Assembly: GCF_022179285.1 (NCBI RefSeq)
Contig: NZ_BPQO01000001.1
Coordinates: 1 to 64,000, forward strand
DNA: 64,000 nucleotides
Source: Methylobacterium hispanicum
GTDB lineage: Bacteria > Pseudomonadota > Alphaproteobacteria > Rhizobiales > Beijerinckiaceae
Reading direction: 5' to 3'
A program made the translations under genes and the position numbers. Below, one piece after another: positions 23,848 through 32,617 of the stretch (positions are counted from its first letter, which is position 1; each line of letters starts with the position of its first letter). The notes beneath the pieces were generated by a model. That model was not told the origin of the DNA. It did no database searches and worked only from the letters and a program-made list of their open reading frames with translations.

Positions 23848-25290
23848 ATGGCCGTGATCGTCGCCTTCGTCCTGAACGCCGGCCTGAGCTTCGGGCTCGG
23901 GCTGCTGCTGGCGATGCTGCTCGGGCCGGCCGATTTCGGGCGCTTCGCGCTGGCCACGGCCGGCGCCATCGTTCTGAACACCCTGCTGCTGGAATGGCTG
24001 CGCCTGTCGGCGACGCGGTTCTACTCGGACCGGGTGCGGCTCGACGCGCCCTGGATCCGGCACAGCCTCGACCGGGCCTACGGGCTGATCGGCCTCGCCC
24101 TGATGGCGGCGGCGGCGGTCGCGCTGGCGGTGGGCTACCGCGAGGGGCCGGACGGACGGGCCGCGATGCTCGCCGGCACGATGGTGGCCGCCGTCGGCAA
24201 CGGGGTGTTCGACTACCACGCCGCGCTCGCCCGCGCCCGCTTCGACGGGCGTCTCTACCTCGGCCTGATGGCGGCCAAGAACGTGCTGGCCTTCGTCGGG
24301 ATGGCGGGGGCCGCATGGCTCCTCGTCCACCCCGCCTGGGTGCTGGCGGCGGCGGGCATCGGCCCGATCCTCTCGGTGCTGATGCTCTACGGGCCCCTGC
24401 GCGATCCGGCATCGAGCCCGGTCGGGGCGCGGATCCGCACGACCTGGCGGCAGTTCCTGGCCTACGGCCTGCCCCTGATCGCCGCGACCGCGGTCTACCA
24501 GCTCCTGCCCTTCCTCAACCGCGGCGTGATCGCGGCCCATGGCGGCTTCGCGGAGGCCGGCTACTTCGCGCTCGCCGCGGACGTGGCCGGCCGCAGCATC
24601 ACGACGCTCGGCACCGCGCTCGACCTCCTGCTGTTCCAGTTCGCGGTGCGGGCCGAGGAGCAGCACGGGCGGGCGGCGGCGGAGGCGCAGGTGGCGCGCA
24701 ACGCCGCCGTCGTGGTCGCCCTGCTCATGCCCTGCGCGGTCGGATTCTGGGCCGTGCTGCCGGCGATCCAGGGCCTCGTCGTGCCGGAGGCCTATCGGGG
24801 GCCCTTCGGCTTCTACGCCGGCCTGCTGCTGCCGGGCCTGTTCTGCCTCGCGATCATGTTCTACGCCCTCAACCCGGTCTTCCAGATCCGCCGCCGGACG
24901 CTTCCCGTGATCGCAGCGGCCGGCGCCGGGCTCGCCGTCAACGGGGTCGGCCTCCTCGTCCTGCCGGGTCTCGCCGGGCCGGCCGGCGTGCCGCTCGCCC
25001 AGACGGCGGGCCTCTGTACCGGCTGCGCCTGGCTCGGCTGGCGGGCGCTCACCGGCCCCGACCGGCTGCGCCTGCCCTGGGGGACGCTGGCGGGCGCCGC
25101 GGCCGCGAGCCTCGCCATGGGGGCGGCGCTGGCGCCCTTGCGCCACCTCGAACCGGCCCGGGCACTGGCGCTCCAGCTGCCGATCGGCATCGCGCTCTAC
25201 GGCGGCCTCGTCTGGATCTTCGACATCGCCGGCCTGCGGCGGATGGTGGAGGGGGCGCTGCGCCGCGCCCCGGCGGTGCCGGCGGAGTGA
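23848..25290 (+). CDS. Polysaccharide flippase / lipopolysaccharide biosynthesis membrane protein
   Basis: About 480 residues of almost continuous membrane helices (12 or so) in the MOP/Wzx superfamily. The opening AMLLGPADFGRFALATAGA is the family hallmark (LGPxxFG). Such proteins flip lipid-linked sugar units across the inner membrane for O-antigen, capsule or exopolysaccharide. No glycosyltransferase is adjacent, so it probably serves a locus elsewhere. The first helix begins straight after ATG 23848; no alternative start was found just upstream. The cellulose operon is 9 kb away and does not need a flippase, so the two are likely unrelated. Confidence 0.8.
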   Translation: MAVIVAFVLNAGLSFGLGLLLAMLLGPADFGRFALATAGAIVLNTLLLEWLRLSATRFYSDRVRLDAPWIRHSLDRAYGLIGLALMAAAAVALAVGYREGPDGRAAMLAGTMVAAVGNGVFDYHAALARARFDGRLYLGLMAAKNVLAFVGMAGAAWLLVHPAWVLAAAGIGPILSVLMLYGPLRDPASSPVGARIRTTWRQFLAYGLPLIAATAVYQLLPFLNRGVIAAHGGFAEAGYFALAADVAGRSITTLGTALDLLLFQFAVRAEEQHGRAAAEAQVARNAAVVVALLMPCAVGFWAVLPAIQGLVVPEAYRGPFGFYAGLLLPGLFCLAIMFYALNPVFQIRRRTLPVIAAAGAGLAVNGVGLLVLPGLAGPAGVPLAQTAGLCTGCAWLGWRALTGPDRLRLPWGTLAGAAAASLAMGAALAPLRHLEPARALALQLPIGIALYGGLVWIFDIAGLRRMVEGALRRAPAVPAE

Positions 25291-25344
25291 GACCGTTCGT
25301 TTCCGGTTGAATGGTTCGGCCGTGGAGCATGGATCGCGCCGCGC

Positions 25345-25367
25345 CCCCTCTCCCTACAGGAGAGGGG
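25345..25367. repeat. Perfect palindrome, REP-like
   Basis: CCCCTCTCC and GGAGAGGGG pair over 9 bases around CTACA, then GACCCGCGCC follows. The same block with its GACCCGCGCC flank occurs at 45303-45334. It lies in the 257-base gap between the flippase and glcE, a place for a terminator of the flippase transcript. Confidence 0.7.
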
Positions 25368-25547
25368 ACCCGCGCCTCATCGTGAGCGGGTTCGCAGAAC
25401 CGAACGGTTCAACCGAGTCCCGTATGAAACCCCTTCCTCCTCCGCGACACAGCCAGTGCTTGAATCGCCGGTATGCTCCCGCATGATCCTGTCCTAAGAA
25501 CGCTTCAAGAAAGCCGGCCCGAGGCCGGCGCGTCAGGGCAGGAAACG

Positions 25548-26723
25548 ATGGGTTCATACGAGCCTCGCGACGAGGACGAGGCGACCGGCATGGTGCGCGA
25601 GGCCGCCGCGCGCGGCGCGCGGCTGCGGCTCGTCGGCGGCGACACCAAGGCGCGCCTCGGCCGCCCGCCCCAGGACGAGGCCACGCTCTCGGCCCGGGGG
25701 TTGTCCGGCATCACGCTCTACGAGCCCGCCGAGATGGTGGTGGCGGCCCGCGCCGGCACGCCGCTCGCCGAGGTGCAGGCGCTGCTGGCCGCCCGCAACC
25801 AGATGCTGCCCTTCGAGCCGATGGACCACCGGGCGCTGCTGGGCTCGACCGGCAAGCCGAGCTTCGGGGCGGTGGCGGCGATCAACAATTCCGGGCCCCG
25901 CCGCATCAACGCGGGCGCGGCGCGCGACAGCCTGATCGGCGTGCGCTTCGTCAACGGGCGCGGCGAGGCGATCAAGTCCGGCGGGCGGGTGATGAAGAAC
26001 GTCACCGGCCTCGACCTCGTGAAGCTGATGGCGGGCTCCTACGGCACGCTCGGCCTCCTCACCGAGGTCACCTTCAAGGTACTGCCGGTCCCCGAGCGCG
26101 TCGCGACGCTGGTCTTCCCCGGCCTCGACGACGCCCGCGCGGTCGAGGCGCTGGCCGCAGCCCTCGGCTCGCCCTTCGAGCTGACCGGCGCCGCCCACCT
26201 GCCGGCCGGGATCGAGGGCGGGCAGGCCCGCACGCTGATGCGCCTCGAAGGCTTCTCGGACGCGATCGATTACCGGCTCGGCGAATTGCGCCGCCTCCTG
26301 AAGCGCTTCGGCGCGCCGGAGGTGGTGGAGGCCGCCGACCTCTGGGCCCGGATCCGCGACGTCGCCCCCTTCGCGGGCACGGGCGCGGCCGTCTGGCGCC
26401 TCTCCACCGCGCCCACCCGCGGGCCGGCGCTCACCGCCCAGATCGCCCGGACGCTGCCGGCCCGCTGGTACTACGACTGGGGCGGCGGGCTCGTCTGGCT
26501 GGAGACCTCCGTCGAGGGCGATGCCGGCGCCGCCGCGATCCGCGCGGCGGTCCAGGCGCAGGGCGGTCACGCCACGCTGGTGCGGGCGCCCGACGCGGTG
26601 CGCGCCGCCGTGCCGGTGTTCGAGCCGCTCGCCGAGCCCCTGATGCGCGTGACACAGGGGATCAAGGCCGCCCACGACCCGGCCGGAATGTTCAACCCGG
26701 GCCGGATGTATCCGGGCGTCTGA
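25548..26723 (+). CDS. glcE: Glycolate oxidase FAD-binding subunit GlcE
   Basis: Second flavin subunit of the membrane-associated glycolate oxidase (glycolate to glyoxylate). About 391 residues. The FAD-binding PCMH domain fills the first half: LVGGDTKARLGRP, FGAVAAINNSGPRR and MKNVTGLDLVKLMAGSYGTL are typical. The C-terminus ends AAHDPAGMFNPGRMYPGV, the usual FAD-oxidase closing motif. Shorter than GlcD, as expected for GlcE. ATG 25548 has AGGAAA 4 bases before it. glcF follows after 43 bases, so the two form an operon; glcD is not next to them. Glycolate oxidation fits an organism with C2/C1 metabolism or photorespiratory salvage. Confidence 0.93.
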   Translation: MGSYEPRDEDEATGMVREAAARGARLRLVGGDTKARLGRPPQDEATLSARGLSGITLYEPAEMVVAARAGTPLAEVQALLAARNQMLPFEPMDHRALLGSTGKPSFGAVAAINNSGPRRINAGAARDSLIGVRFVNGRGEAIKSGGRVMKNVTGLDLVKLMAGSYGTLGLLTEVTFKVLPVPERVATLVFPGLDDARAVEALAAALGSPFELTGAAHLPAGIEGGQARTLMRLEGFSDAIDYRLGELRRLLKRFGAPEVVEAADLWARIRDVAPFAGTGAAVWRLSTAPTRGPALTAQIARTLPARWYYDWGGGLVWLETSVEGDAGAAAIRAAVQAQGGHATLVRAPDAVRAAVPVFEPLAEPLMRVTQGIKAAHDPAGMFNPGRMYPGV

Positions 26724-26766
26724 AGGATTTGGCCGCCCCTGACGGGCGAGGCTGAGGAACAGGACC

Positions 26767-28107
26767 GTGCAAACCAGTTTCAATCCCGCCCAGCTGGCCG
26801 ACCCGGCGATGGCGGCCTCGGAAAAGATCCTGCGCACCTGCGTGCATTGCGGCTTCTGCACCGCGACCTGCCCGACCTACCTGCTCCTGGGCGACGAGCT
26901 CGATTCCCCGCGCGGGCGGATCTACCTGATCAAGGACATGCTGGAGGGCGGCAAGGCGGCCTCGGCCGAGGTGGTCAAGCACGTCGACCGCTGCCTCTCC
27001 TGCCTCTCCTGCATGACGACCTGCCCATCGGGGGTGCACTACATGCACCTCGTCGATCATGCCCGCTCGCATATCGAGAAGACCTACCGGCGCCCGAGCG
27101 ACGACCGCCTGATGCGGGCGCTGCTGGCCTTCGTGCTGCCGCACCGGGGACGATTCCGGCTGGCGCTGACCGCGGCCCGGCTCGGCCAGCCCTTCCGCGG
27201 CCTCGTGGCGCGCCTGCCCCGCGTCGGCAACCGGCTCGCCGCGATGCTCGACCTCGCCCCCGCCGCGCTGCCGCGCGCCAACCCGACCAACCGCGTCGGC
27301 AGCTTCCCGGCCCCGAGCACGGGCGCGCCCCGTCGCCGGGTGGCGATGCTGCGCGGCTGCGCCCAGAGCGTGCTGCGCCCGGACTTCAACGAGGCGGCGA
27401 TCCGCCTGCTCAACCGCCACGGCGTCGAGGTGGTGCACGCCACCGAGGGCTGCTGCGGGGCGTTGACCCACCACATGGGCAAGGACCACGCCTCGCACGC
27501 CCAGGCGAAGCAGACGATCGACGCCTGGACCGCCGAGATCGAGCGCGGCGGCCTCGACGCGATCCTGGTCACGGCGTCCGGCTGCGGCACCACGATCAAG
27601 GATTACGGCTTCATGTTCCGGGACGACCCGGCCTACGCCGAGAAGGCGGCCCGGATCTCGGGCCTCGCCAAGGACGTCACCGAGTACGTGGCGGCCTTGG
27701 GCCTGATGGAGCCGGTGGTCGAGACCGACCTCGTGGTGGCCTACCACTCGGCCTGCTCGATGCAGCACGGCCAGGGCATCCGCACCGAGCCGAAGGCGCT
27801 CCTGAAGCGGGCGGGCTTCACCGTGAAGGACGTGCCCGAGGGCCACATCTGCTGCGGGTCGGCGGGCACCTACAACATCCTGCAGCCCGAGATCGCGGCC
27901 AAGCTGCGCGACCGCAAGGTCGCCAACATCGAGCGCACCCGCCCCGACCTCATCGCCACCGGCAACATCGGCTGCGCCACCCAGATCGGAAAGGGCACCG
28001 ACATCCCGATCGTCCACACGGTCGAGCTGCTCGACTGGGCGACCGGCGGCCCGAAGCCCGCGGCGCTCGAGCGGGTGCGGCGCGAGACGCTGGTCGCGGC
28101 GGAGTAG
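26767..28107 (+). CDS. glcF: Glycolate oxidase iron-sulfur subunit GlcF
   Basis: Electron-transfer subunit of glycolate oxidase. About 446 residues. Two 4Fe-4S clusters are set by CVHCGFCTATCP (near residue 25) and CLSCLSCMTTCP (near 77). Two cysteine-rich CCG domains follow, with GCCGALTHHMG and HICCGSAGTYN, which bind a further cluster in heterodisulfide-reductase-like proteins. Start: GTG 26767 with GAGGAAC about 8 bases upstream. Directly behind glcE, convergent with the metallo-hydrolase gene 12 bases beyond its stop. All expected ligands are present, so the subunit should be functional. Confidence 0.95.
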   Translation: MQTSFNPAQLADPAMAASEKILRTCVHCGFCTATCPTYLLLGDELDSPRGRIYLIKDMLEGGKAASAEVVKHVDRCLSCLSCMTTCPSGVHYMHLVDHARSHIEKTYRRPSDDRLMRALLAFVLPHRGRFRLALTAARLGQPFRGLVARLPRVGNRLAAMLDLAPAALPRANPTNRVGSFPAPSTGAPRRRVAMLRGCAQSVLRPDFNEAAIRLLNRHGVEVVHATEGCCGALTHHMGKDHASHAQAKQTIDAWTAEIERGGLDAILVTASGCGTTIKDYGFMFRDDPAYAEKAARISGLAKDVTEYVAALGLMEPVVETDLVVAYHSACSMQHGQGIRTEPKALLKRAGFTVKDVPEGHICCGSAGTYNILQPEIAAKLRDRKVANIERTRPDLIATGNIGCATQIGKGTDIPIVHTVELLDWATGGPKPAALERVRRETLVAAE

Positions 28108-28119
28108 CGGATAAGCCGT

Positions 28120-29094
28120 TCAGAGCAGCTGGTAGCTCACCGGGATCCAGCGGTAGCCCGTCCCTGCGCGGACCACGTAGCCGAGCGAGGGGAAGCTGGT
28201 GTGGTAGCCCGCCACCAGCAGCGCCTCGCGGGCGGCCATGTCGTAGATCCGCTCCCGCGTCCGAGCGCCCTCGGCCTTGTCCATGTCGAACAGGGCGTGC
28301 CAGCCGGGCCGGGCGAGCGAGACCACCTCGTGGTGGGCGCAATCGCCCCAGACCAGCAGGCGCTTGCCCCCGCTCTCGACATGGTAGGCGAGGTGGCCGG
28401 GCGTGTGGCCCGGCGCCGCCAGAGCGCGGATGCCCGGCACGATCTCGGCGCCGTCCGCGACGAGGCGGGCGCGCTCCACGTGCGGCAGGAGGTGGCTGCG
28501 GAAGACCTGCGCCGAGCGGTAGGCATTGTCCTCCGGTGGGCCCCCGAGCCGCTCCGGCGCCCGCCAGAAGTCGAACTCCGCCCCGCCGACGACCAGGGAG
28601 GCTCGGGGGAAGGCGGCTTGCCCCGCCTCCATCAGGCCGCCGATATGGTCGGTGTGGCAATGCGTCAGGACCACGTGGGTGATCGCATCCGGCTCGATGC
28701 CGACGGCGCGCAGCCGTGCCGCGAGCCGCCCGCCCGCGGGTCGCGGCACGAAGCCGACCGCGCCGTTGCCGGTGTCGAACAGTACGCGCTCTCGCCCCGT
28801 CTCGACGAGGACGGGCGTGAAGCCCGGCTGGAAGCGGTTCGGCGGCAGGCGGTTCTCGCGCATGAGTTCTTCGACCTCGGCGCGCGGGCGATCCTCCCCG
28901 ACGATCGGCCAGGGCCCGTCGATCAGGCCGGCCGCGTCGAGGAGCATCGTCACCGTGAAGCCGCCGAGGGCGAACCGGTAGTGCGCCGCAGATTCGAGCC
29001 CGAGCGGAGGCGTCTCCGCGATGGCGCGGGTCGAAGCGCCCAGAAGCGCGAGGGGCGCGGCCGCCGCGAGGTGCCGCCGGGTCAGGTCCGTCAT
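28120..29094 (-). CDS. Tat-exported metallo-beta-lactamase-fold hydrolase
   Basis: About 324 residues. The N-terminus TDLTRRHLAAAAPLALLGAS looks like a twin-arginine signal, so the enzyme is probably exported folded with metal. The core holds LTHCHTDHIGG, giving the metal ligands His145, His147, Asp149 and His150, then GHTPGH and GDCAHHE. This layout is shared by lactonases that cut acyl-homoserine lactones and by other hydrolases of the fold; the substrate is open. ATG 29094 has GGAGG 10 bases before it. The gene is divergent from an AraC-type regulator 57 bases away, which may control it. Confidence 0.85.
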   Translation of the reverse strand: MTDLTRRHLAAAAPLALLGASTRAIAETPPLGLESAAHYRFALGGFTVTMLLDAAGLIDGPWPIVGEDRPRAEVEELMRENRLPPNRFQPGFTPVLVETGRERVLFDTGNGAVGFVPRPAGGRLAARLRAVGIEPDAITHVVLTHCHTDHIGGLMEAGQAAFPRASLVVGGAEFDFWRAPERLGGPPEDNAYRSAQVFRSHLLPHVERARLVADGAEIVPGIRALAAPGHTPGHLAYHVESGGKRLLVWGDCAHHEVVSLARPGWHALFDMDKAEGARTRERIYDMAAREALLVAGYHTSFPSLGYVVRAGTGYRWIPVSYQLL

Positions 29095-29151
29095 CGTCCG
29101 ATATCCTCCCGCCGCGCGACCGGCTAGGATCGGGCCGCACCGCTCCGGGCG

Positions 29152-29955
29152 ATGAGAGCGGAATCGGGAGGCGTGCGCTTGTACGAACCTGCTGCGCCCC
29201 CCGGGGCGGCACTCGGCCCGTTCTGGCATGTGGCGGGTGCCCACACCTTCTTCGCCGGGCCGCTGCGCTACAACGCGGCGCACCAGCACGGCGCGCCCGT
29301 CTATCTCGCCGGGCTCTACGGCCCCTTCCGCATCCGGGTGCAGGGCCAGGACTGGATCCGTTGCCGGACGGCCCTCGTTCCGGCGGGTCTCCTGCACGAA
29401 CTCGACGTGGACGGCGCGCCGCTGGGCGTCCTCTACCTCGAGCCCGGCGCGACCGGCCCGGAGGCGCTCGTCCCGTTGCTCCGCGGAACGACGGAATCCG
29501 GCGGCGCCCTCCTGGGCACGGCCGGGGAGGTCGCTCCGCTGCGCGCCCTGTGGGAAGCGCGGGACGCCGCCCGCTGGGCCGGGGACGCGCTCAGCGATCT
29601 CACCGCCTTCTCCGGGCGGCGCGGCGCGAGGCCCCGCGATGCCCGCATCTTGCGCGTCGTCGCGAGCCTGACCCTGCGCCCCGATCCGGGCCGGTCGGCC
29701 GCGCAGCTCGCCCGCGCGGTCGGCCTCTCGGATTCGCGCCTGCAACACCTGTTCACGCGGGAGGTCGGCGTGCCCTTCCGGCGCTACCGGGCCTGGGCCC
29801 GGATGCGCCGGGCGATCGAGGCCGTGGTCGCGGGCGCGAACTTCACGGCGGCGGCGCACGCGGCGGGCTTTGCCGACCAAGCGCATTTCGCCCATGATTT
29901 CCGGCGGACCTTCGGAGCCCCGGCCTCCAACAGCCTGCTCGACCTAAGACGCTGA
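29152..29955 (+). CDS. AraC family transcriptional regulator
   Basis: About 267 residues. The N-terminal half is a cupin-like sensing domain with HQHGAPVYLAGLYGPF. The C-terminal 100 residues form the two helix-turn-helix units of AraC proteins: AAQLARAVGLSDSRLQHLFT and ANFTAAAHAAGFADQAHFAH followed by the DFRRTFGAPAS closing motif. It lies head to head with the Tat-exported hydrolase gene and is the obvious candidate to sense its substrate; that is inferred from layout. A solute-binding protein gene follows 42 bases behind on the same strand and may be in the same transcript. Confidence 0.9.
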   Translation: MRAESGGVRLYEPAAPPGAALGPFWHVAGAHTFFAGPLRYNAAHQHGAPVYLAGLYGPFRIRVQGQDWIRCRTALVPAGLLHELDVDGAPLGVLYLEPGATGPEALVPLLRGTTESGGALLGTAGEVAPLRALWEARDAARWAGDALSDLTAFSGRRGARPRDARILRVVASLTLRPDPGRSAAQLARAVGLSDSRLQHLFTREVGVPFRRYRAWARMRRAIEAVVAGANFTAAAHAAGFADQAHFAHDFRRTFGAPASNSLLDLRR

Positions 29956-29997
29956 GGCGACGACGTGATGCGGCGAGCCGGCGTCCGGAGAGGATCG

Positions 29998-31134
29998 ATG
30001 TCCACCACCGCGTTCCGTGTCGCGCACCGCCTCGCGCTCGTCCTTCCGGCGCTCTCCCTCGCGGCGGCGGTCGCCCCGTCGCCCGCGGCCGCTCAAGCGC
30101 CCGCGCCCGTGAAGATCGGCCTCTCCGCGCCGCTCACCGGGCCGGACGCCGCCTTCGGGCAGGGCCTGCGCCTGGGAGCCGAGCAGGCGGTGGCCGAGAT
30201 CAACCGGGCGGGCGGGACGGGCGGGCGCCGGCTGGTCCTCGTGGTCGCCGACGACGCGGGCGACCAGCGCCAGGGCGCCGTGGTCGCCCGCAAGTTCCTG
30301 GGCGAGGGCGTGCGGCTGGTGGTCGGGCCGCTCGAATCCTCGGTCGTGGCCGCGGTGGCGCCCCTCTACGAGGCGGGCGGAGCCGTGCTGCTGACGCCCG
30401 GCGCGAGCTACCCGGCGCTGACCGCGCAGGGCCTGTGGAACCTGTTCCGCCTCGCGCCCGGCGACGCCCAGCAGGGTGCGGCGGCGGGTGCGTGGCTCGC
30501 GGAGCGCGAGGGTCCGGTGGCGATCGTGCACGACCGCTCGACCTTCGGCCGCGGTCTCGCCGACGCGGTGTCGCGCACCCTGCGCGCCCGCGGCAGGCCC
30601 GAGGCGCTGTTCGAGAGCCTGCCCCGCGGCAGCCGCGAGGCGGGCGACCTCGTCGGGCGGCTGAAGGCCGCGGGCGTGCGGGCGGTATATTTCGGCGGCT
30701 TCGGCGCCGAGGCGGCGGTGCTGGCCCGGGCGATGCGGGAGGCCGGGCTCGACGCGACCCTCGTGGGCAGCGACGGCCTCCTCGACCGCGACTTCGCCGC
30801 CGCGGGTCCGGCCGCCGAGGGCACGGTGATGACGGTCCTGGCCGACCGCCGGGCGCCGGAGCCGCGCGGCAAGGCGCCCCCGCGCGGGCCGGAGGCCACG
30901 CTCGTCGCGGGCTCGGCCTACATGGCGGTCGAGGTGCTGGCCCAGGGGCTGGCCCGCGCCCGCAGCCCGGATGGGCGCCGGGTCGCCGAGGCGCTGCGCG
31001 CCGGCCCGGTCCGCACGAGCCTCGGCGAGGTCACCTTCGACGGGCGGGGCGATCCCGGCAGAGACGCCGTCGTCCTGCGGGTCTGGCGCCGGACGCCGGA
31101 CGGGCGCGTGGACTACGCGGGCAACGAGCCCTGA
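29998..31134 (+). CDS. ABC transporter substrate-binding protein, branched-chain amino acid type
   Basis: Periplasmic binding protein of the Leu/Ile/Val (family 4) class. About 378 residues. The signal peptide ends near AAAQAP, and the mature part opens with VKIGLSAPLTGPDAAFGQGL, the hallmark of the family. DDAGDQRQGAVVARKF and FGRGLADAV match the two-lobe receptor fold. The ligand might be an amino acid, amide or aromatic compound. No permease or ATPase gene is next to it, so it is an orphan that must work with a transporter encoded elsewhere. ATG 29998 has GGAGAGG 5 bases before it and begins just ahead of the signal peptide. Confidence 0.88.
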   Translation: MSTTAFRVAHRLALVLPALSLAAAVAPSPAAAQAPAPVKIGLSAPLTGPDAAFGQGLRLGAEQAVAEINRAGGTGGRRLVLVVADDAGDQRQGAVVARKFLGEGVRLVVGPLESSVVAAVAPLYEAGGAVLLTPGASYPALTAQGLWNLFRLAPGDAQQGAAAGAWLAEREGPVAIVHDRSTFGRGLADAVSRTLRARGRPEALFESLPRGSREAGDLVGRLKAAGVRAVYFGGFGAEAAVLARAMREAGLDATLVGSDGLLDRDFAAAGPAAEGTVMTVLADRRAPEPRGKAPPRGPEATLVAGSAYMAVEVLAQGLARARSPDGRRVAEALRAGPVRTSLGEVTFDGRGDPGRDAVVLRVWRRTPDGRVDYAGNEP

Positions 31135-31348
31135 GGTGCCGGGCGCGATTCCTGTCGAGGAAGGCGTAGCTTGCGCCCGCATGCCTTGCCGCAGGACGCG
31201 GCTGCGATTACATCCGGGCGCGTCTGCCGACGTTGCGGGCCGGCCTGCCGAGGATCGGAACCGCAACGGCGACGTTCCAACCGATCGAGCCAGAAGACGC
31301 ATGCATGCCGGAACGCCTGTTTCCAGACGGTCCGACTGGAGAAGGTGA

Positions 31349-31624
31349 ATGGCAAAAGAAGAGTTGATGCAGTTCGACGGTCTCGTCCTCGAGATCCTGC
31401 CCGATGCGCGGTACCGGGTCCAGCTCGACCAGGGCCACGAGATCGTGGCCTACACCGCCGGCAAGATGAAGAAGAACCGCATCAAGACGCTGGCGGGCGA
31501 CCGCGTGACCGTCGAGATGTCGCCCTACGACCTCGAGAAGGGCCGCCTCGTGTTCCGCCACAAGGACGAGCGCTCCTCCGGCCCCCGCCCGCCCATGCGC
31601 GGCGGCCAGTTCCGCCGTCGCTGA
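31349..31624 (+). CDS. infA: Translation initiation factor IF-1, extended paralogue
   Basis: IF-1 binds the A site of the 30S subunit during initiation. The first 70 residues match the OB-fold of IF-1: [20 protein letters not shown], a [18 protein letters not shown] centre and the [18 protein letters not shown] end. The usual protein is about 72 residues; this one has 91, with a basic Arg/Pro/Gly tail ending GGQFRRR. The sequence differs at several normally fixed places, for example [11 protein letters not shown] where most have SGKMRKNYIR. It may be a second IF-1 beside a housekeeping copy elsewhere. GGAGAAGGTG lies just before ATG 31349. It could also work as a small RNA-binding cold-shock-type protein. 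Confidence 0.9.
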   Translation: MAKEELMQFDGLVLEILPDARYRVQLDQGHEIVAYTAGKMKKNRIKTLAGDRVTVEMSPYDLEKGRLVFRHKDERSSGPRPPMRGGQFRRR

Positions 31625-31694
31625 GCCGGCGCTGAGCACGCCAGCCGCGGCCGGCTCCCGGGCGGGCCGCGCCTATCTGCTTCTCCTGTTCACG

Positions 31695-32603
31695 ATGCTG
31701 GTCTGGGCCGGCAACGTGGTGGCGGCCCGCTGGGCCCCGGGGCAGGTCTCCCCCCAGGCCCTCACCACCCTACGCTGGTTCTTCCCCGCCGTGATCCTCG
31801 CGGTGCTCGCGCGGCGCCACGTCCTGGCCGACCGCGAGAGCCTGTGCCGATACTGGCCGCGCATCCTCGTGATGGGCGCGGTCGGCTACACGTTCTATTC
31901 CAGCCTGTTCTACGCTGCGGGCGCCCATACGGGCGCGGTCAACATCGCCCTGCTGCAGGGGGCGATACCGATCCTGGTGCTCGTGCTGAACTTCCTCGCC
32001 TACCGGCAGCCCGTCTCCTGGGGCCAGGGTCTCGGCGTGGGGGTGACGCTGGTGGGCGTGGCGGTGGCCGCCTCGCACGGCGACCTCGACACCTTGCGCA
32101 ACCTCGCCTTCAACCGCGGCGACCTGCTGATGCTGGCGGCCTGCCTGCTCTACGCGGGCTATACCGTCTCGCTGGCGAGGCGCCCCGGGATGTCGGGGCT
32201 CGCCTTCTTCGCGGCGCTGGCCGCGGCGGCCTTCGTGACGTCCCTGCCGCCCCTCGCCGCCGAGTGGGCCGCGGGCCGCCTCGTCCAGCCGACGCCGACG
32301 GGCTGGCTGATCGTCGCCTACGTGGCGCTCGGGCCCTCGCTCACCTCGCAGCTCAGCTTCCTGACGGCGGTCGAGCTGATCGGTCCGAACCGGGCCGGCC
32401 TCTTCATCAACCTCGTGCCGATCTTCGGTGCCGGGCTCGCGGTGCTGATCCTCGCCGAGCCCTTCGACGGCGCCGACGCGCTGGCCCTCGCGCTGGTGCT
32501 CGGCGGCATCGCCTGCGCGGAGCGGCTGCGCCCGCGGACCGCGCCGCCGGTGCTGCCGCCCGCGGAGATCGTCACGCCCCGGCCGCGCGGCGGCCGGGGC
32601 TGA
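31695..32603 (+). CDS. EamA/DMT family transporter
   Basis: Drug/metabolite exporter family with ten membrane helices in two EamA repeats. About 302 residues from ATG 31695. Repeat one includes LRWFFPAVILAVLARR and NIALLQGAIPILVLVLNFL; repeat two includes GDLLMLAACLLYAGYT and AGLFINLVPIFGAGLAVLIL. The first helix clearly starts before this ATG: in-frame codons from 31632 (CTG AGC ACG) encode STPAAAGSRAGRAYLLLLFT, which completes it. No ATG or GTG exists there, so either CTG 31632 is the real start or the protein lacks half a helix. Substrate unknown. It follows infA closely and may be read from the same transcript. Confidence 0.82.
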   Translation: MLVWAGNVVAARWAPGQVSPQALTTLRWFFPAVILAVLARRHVLADRESLCRYWPRILVMGAVGYTFYSSLFYAAGAHTGAVNIALLQGAIPILVLVLNFLAYRQPVSWGQGLGVGVTLVGVAVAASHGDLDTLRNLAFNRGDLLMLAACLLYAGYTVSLARRPGMSGLAFFAALAAAAFVTSLPPLAAEWAAGRLVQPTPTGWLIVAYVALGPSLTSQLSFLTAVELIGPNRAGLFINLVPIFGAGLAVLILAEPFDGADALALALVLGGIACAERLRPRTAPPVLPPAEIVTPRPRGGRG

Positions 32604-32617
32604 CCGACCGCGTCGGC

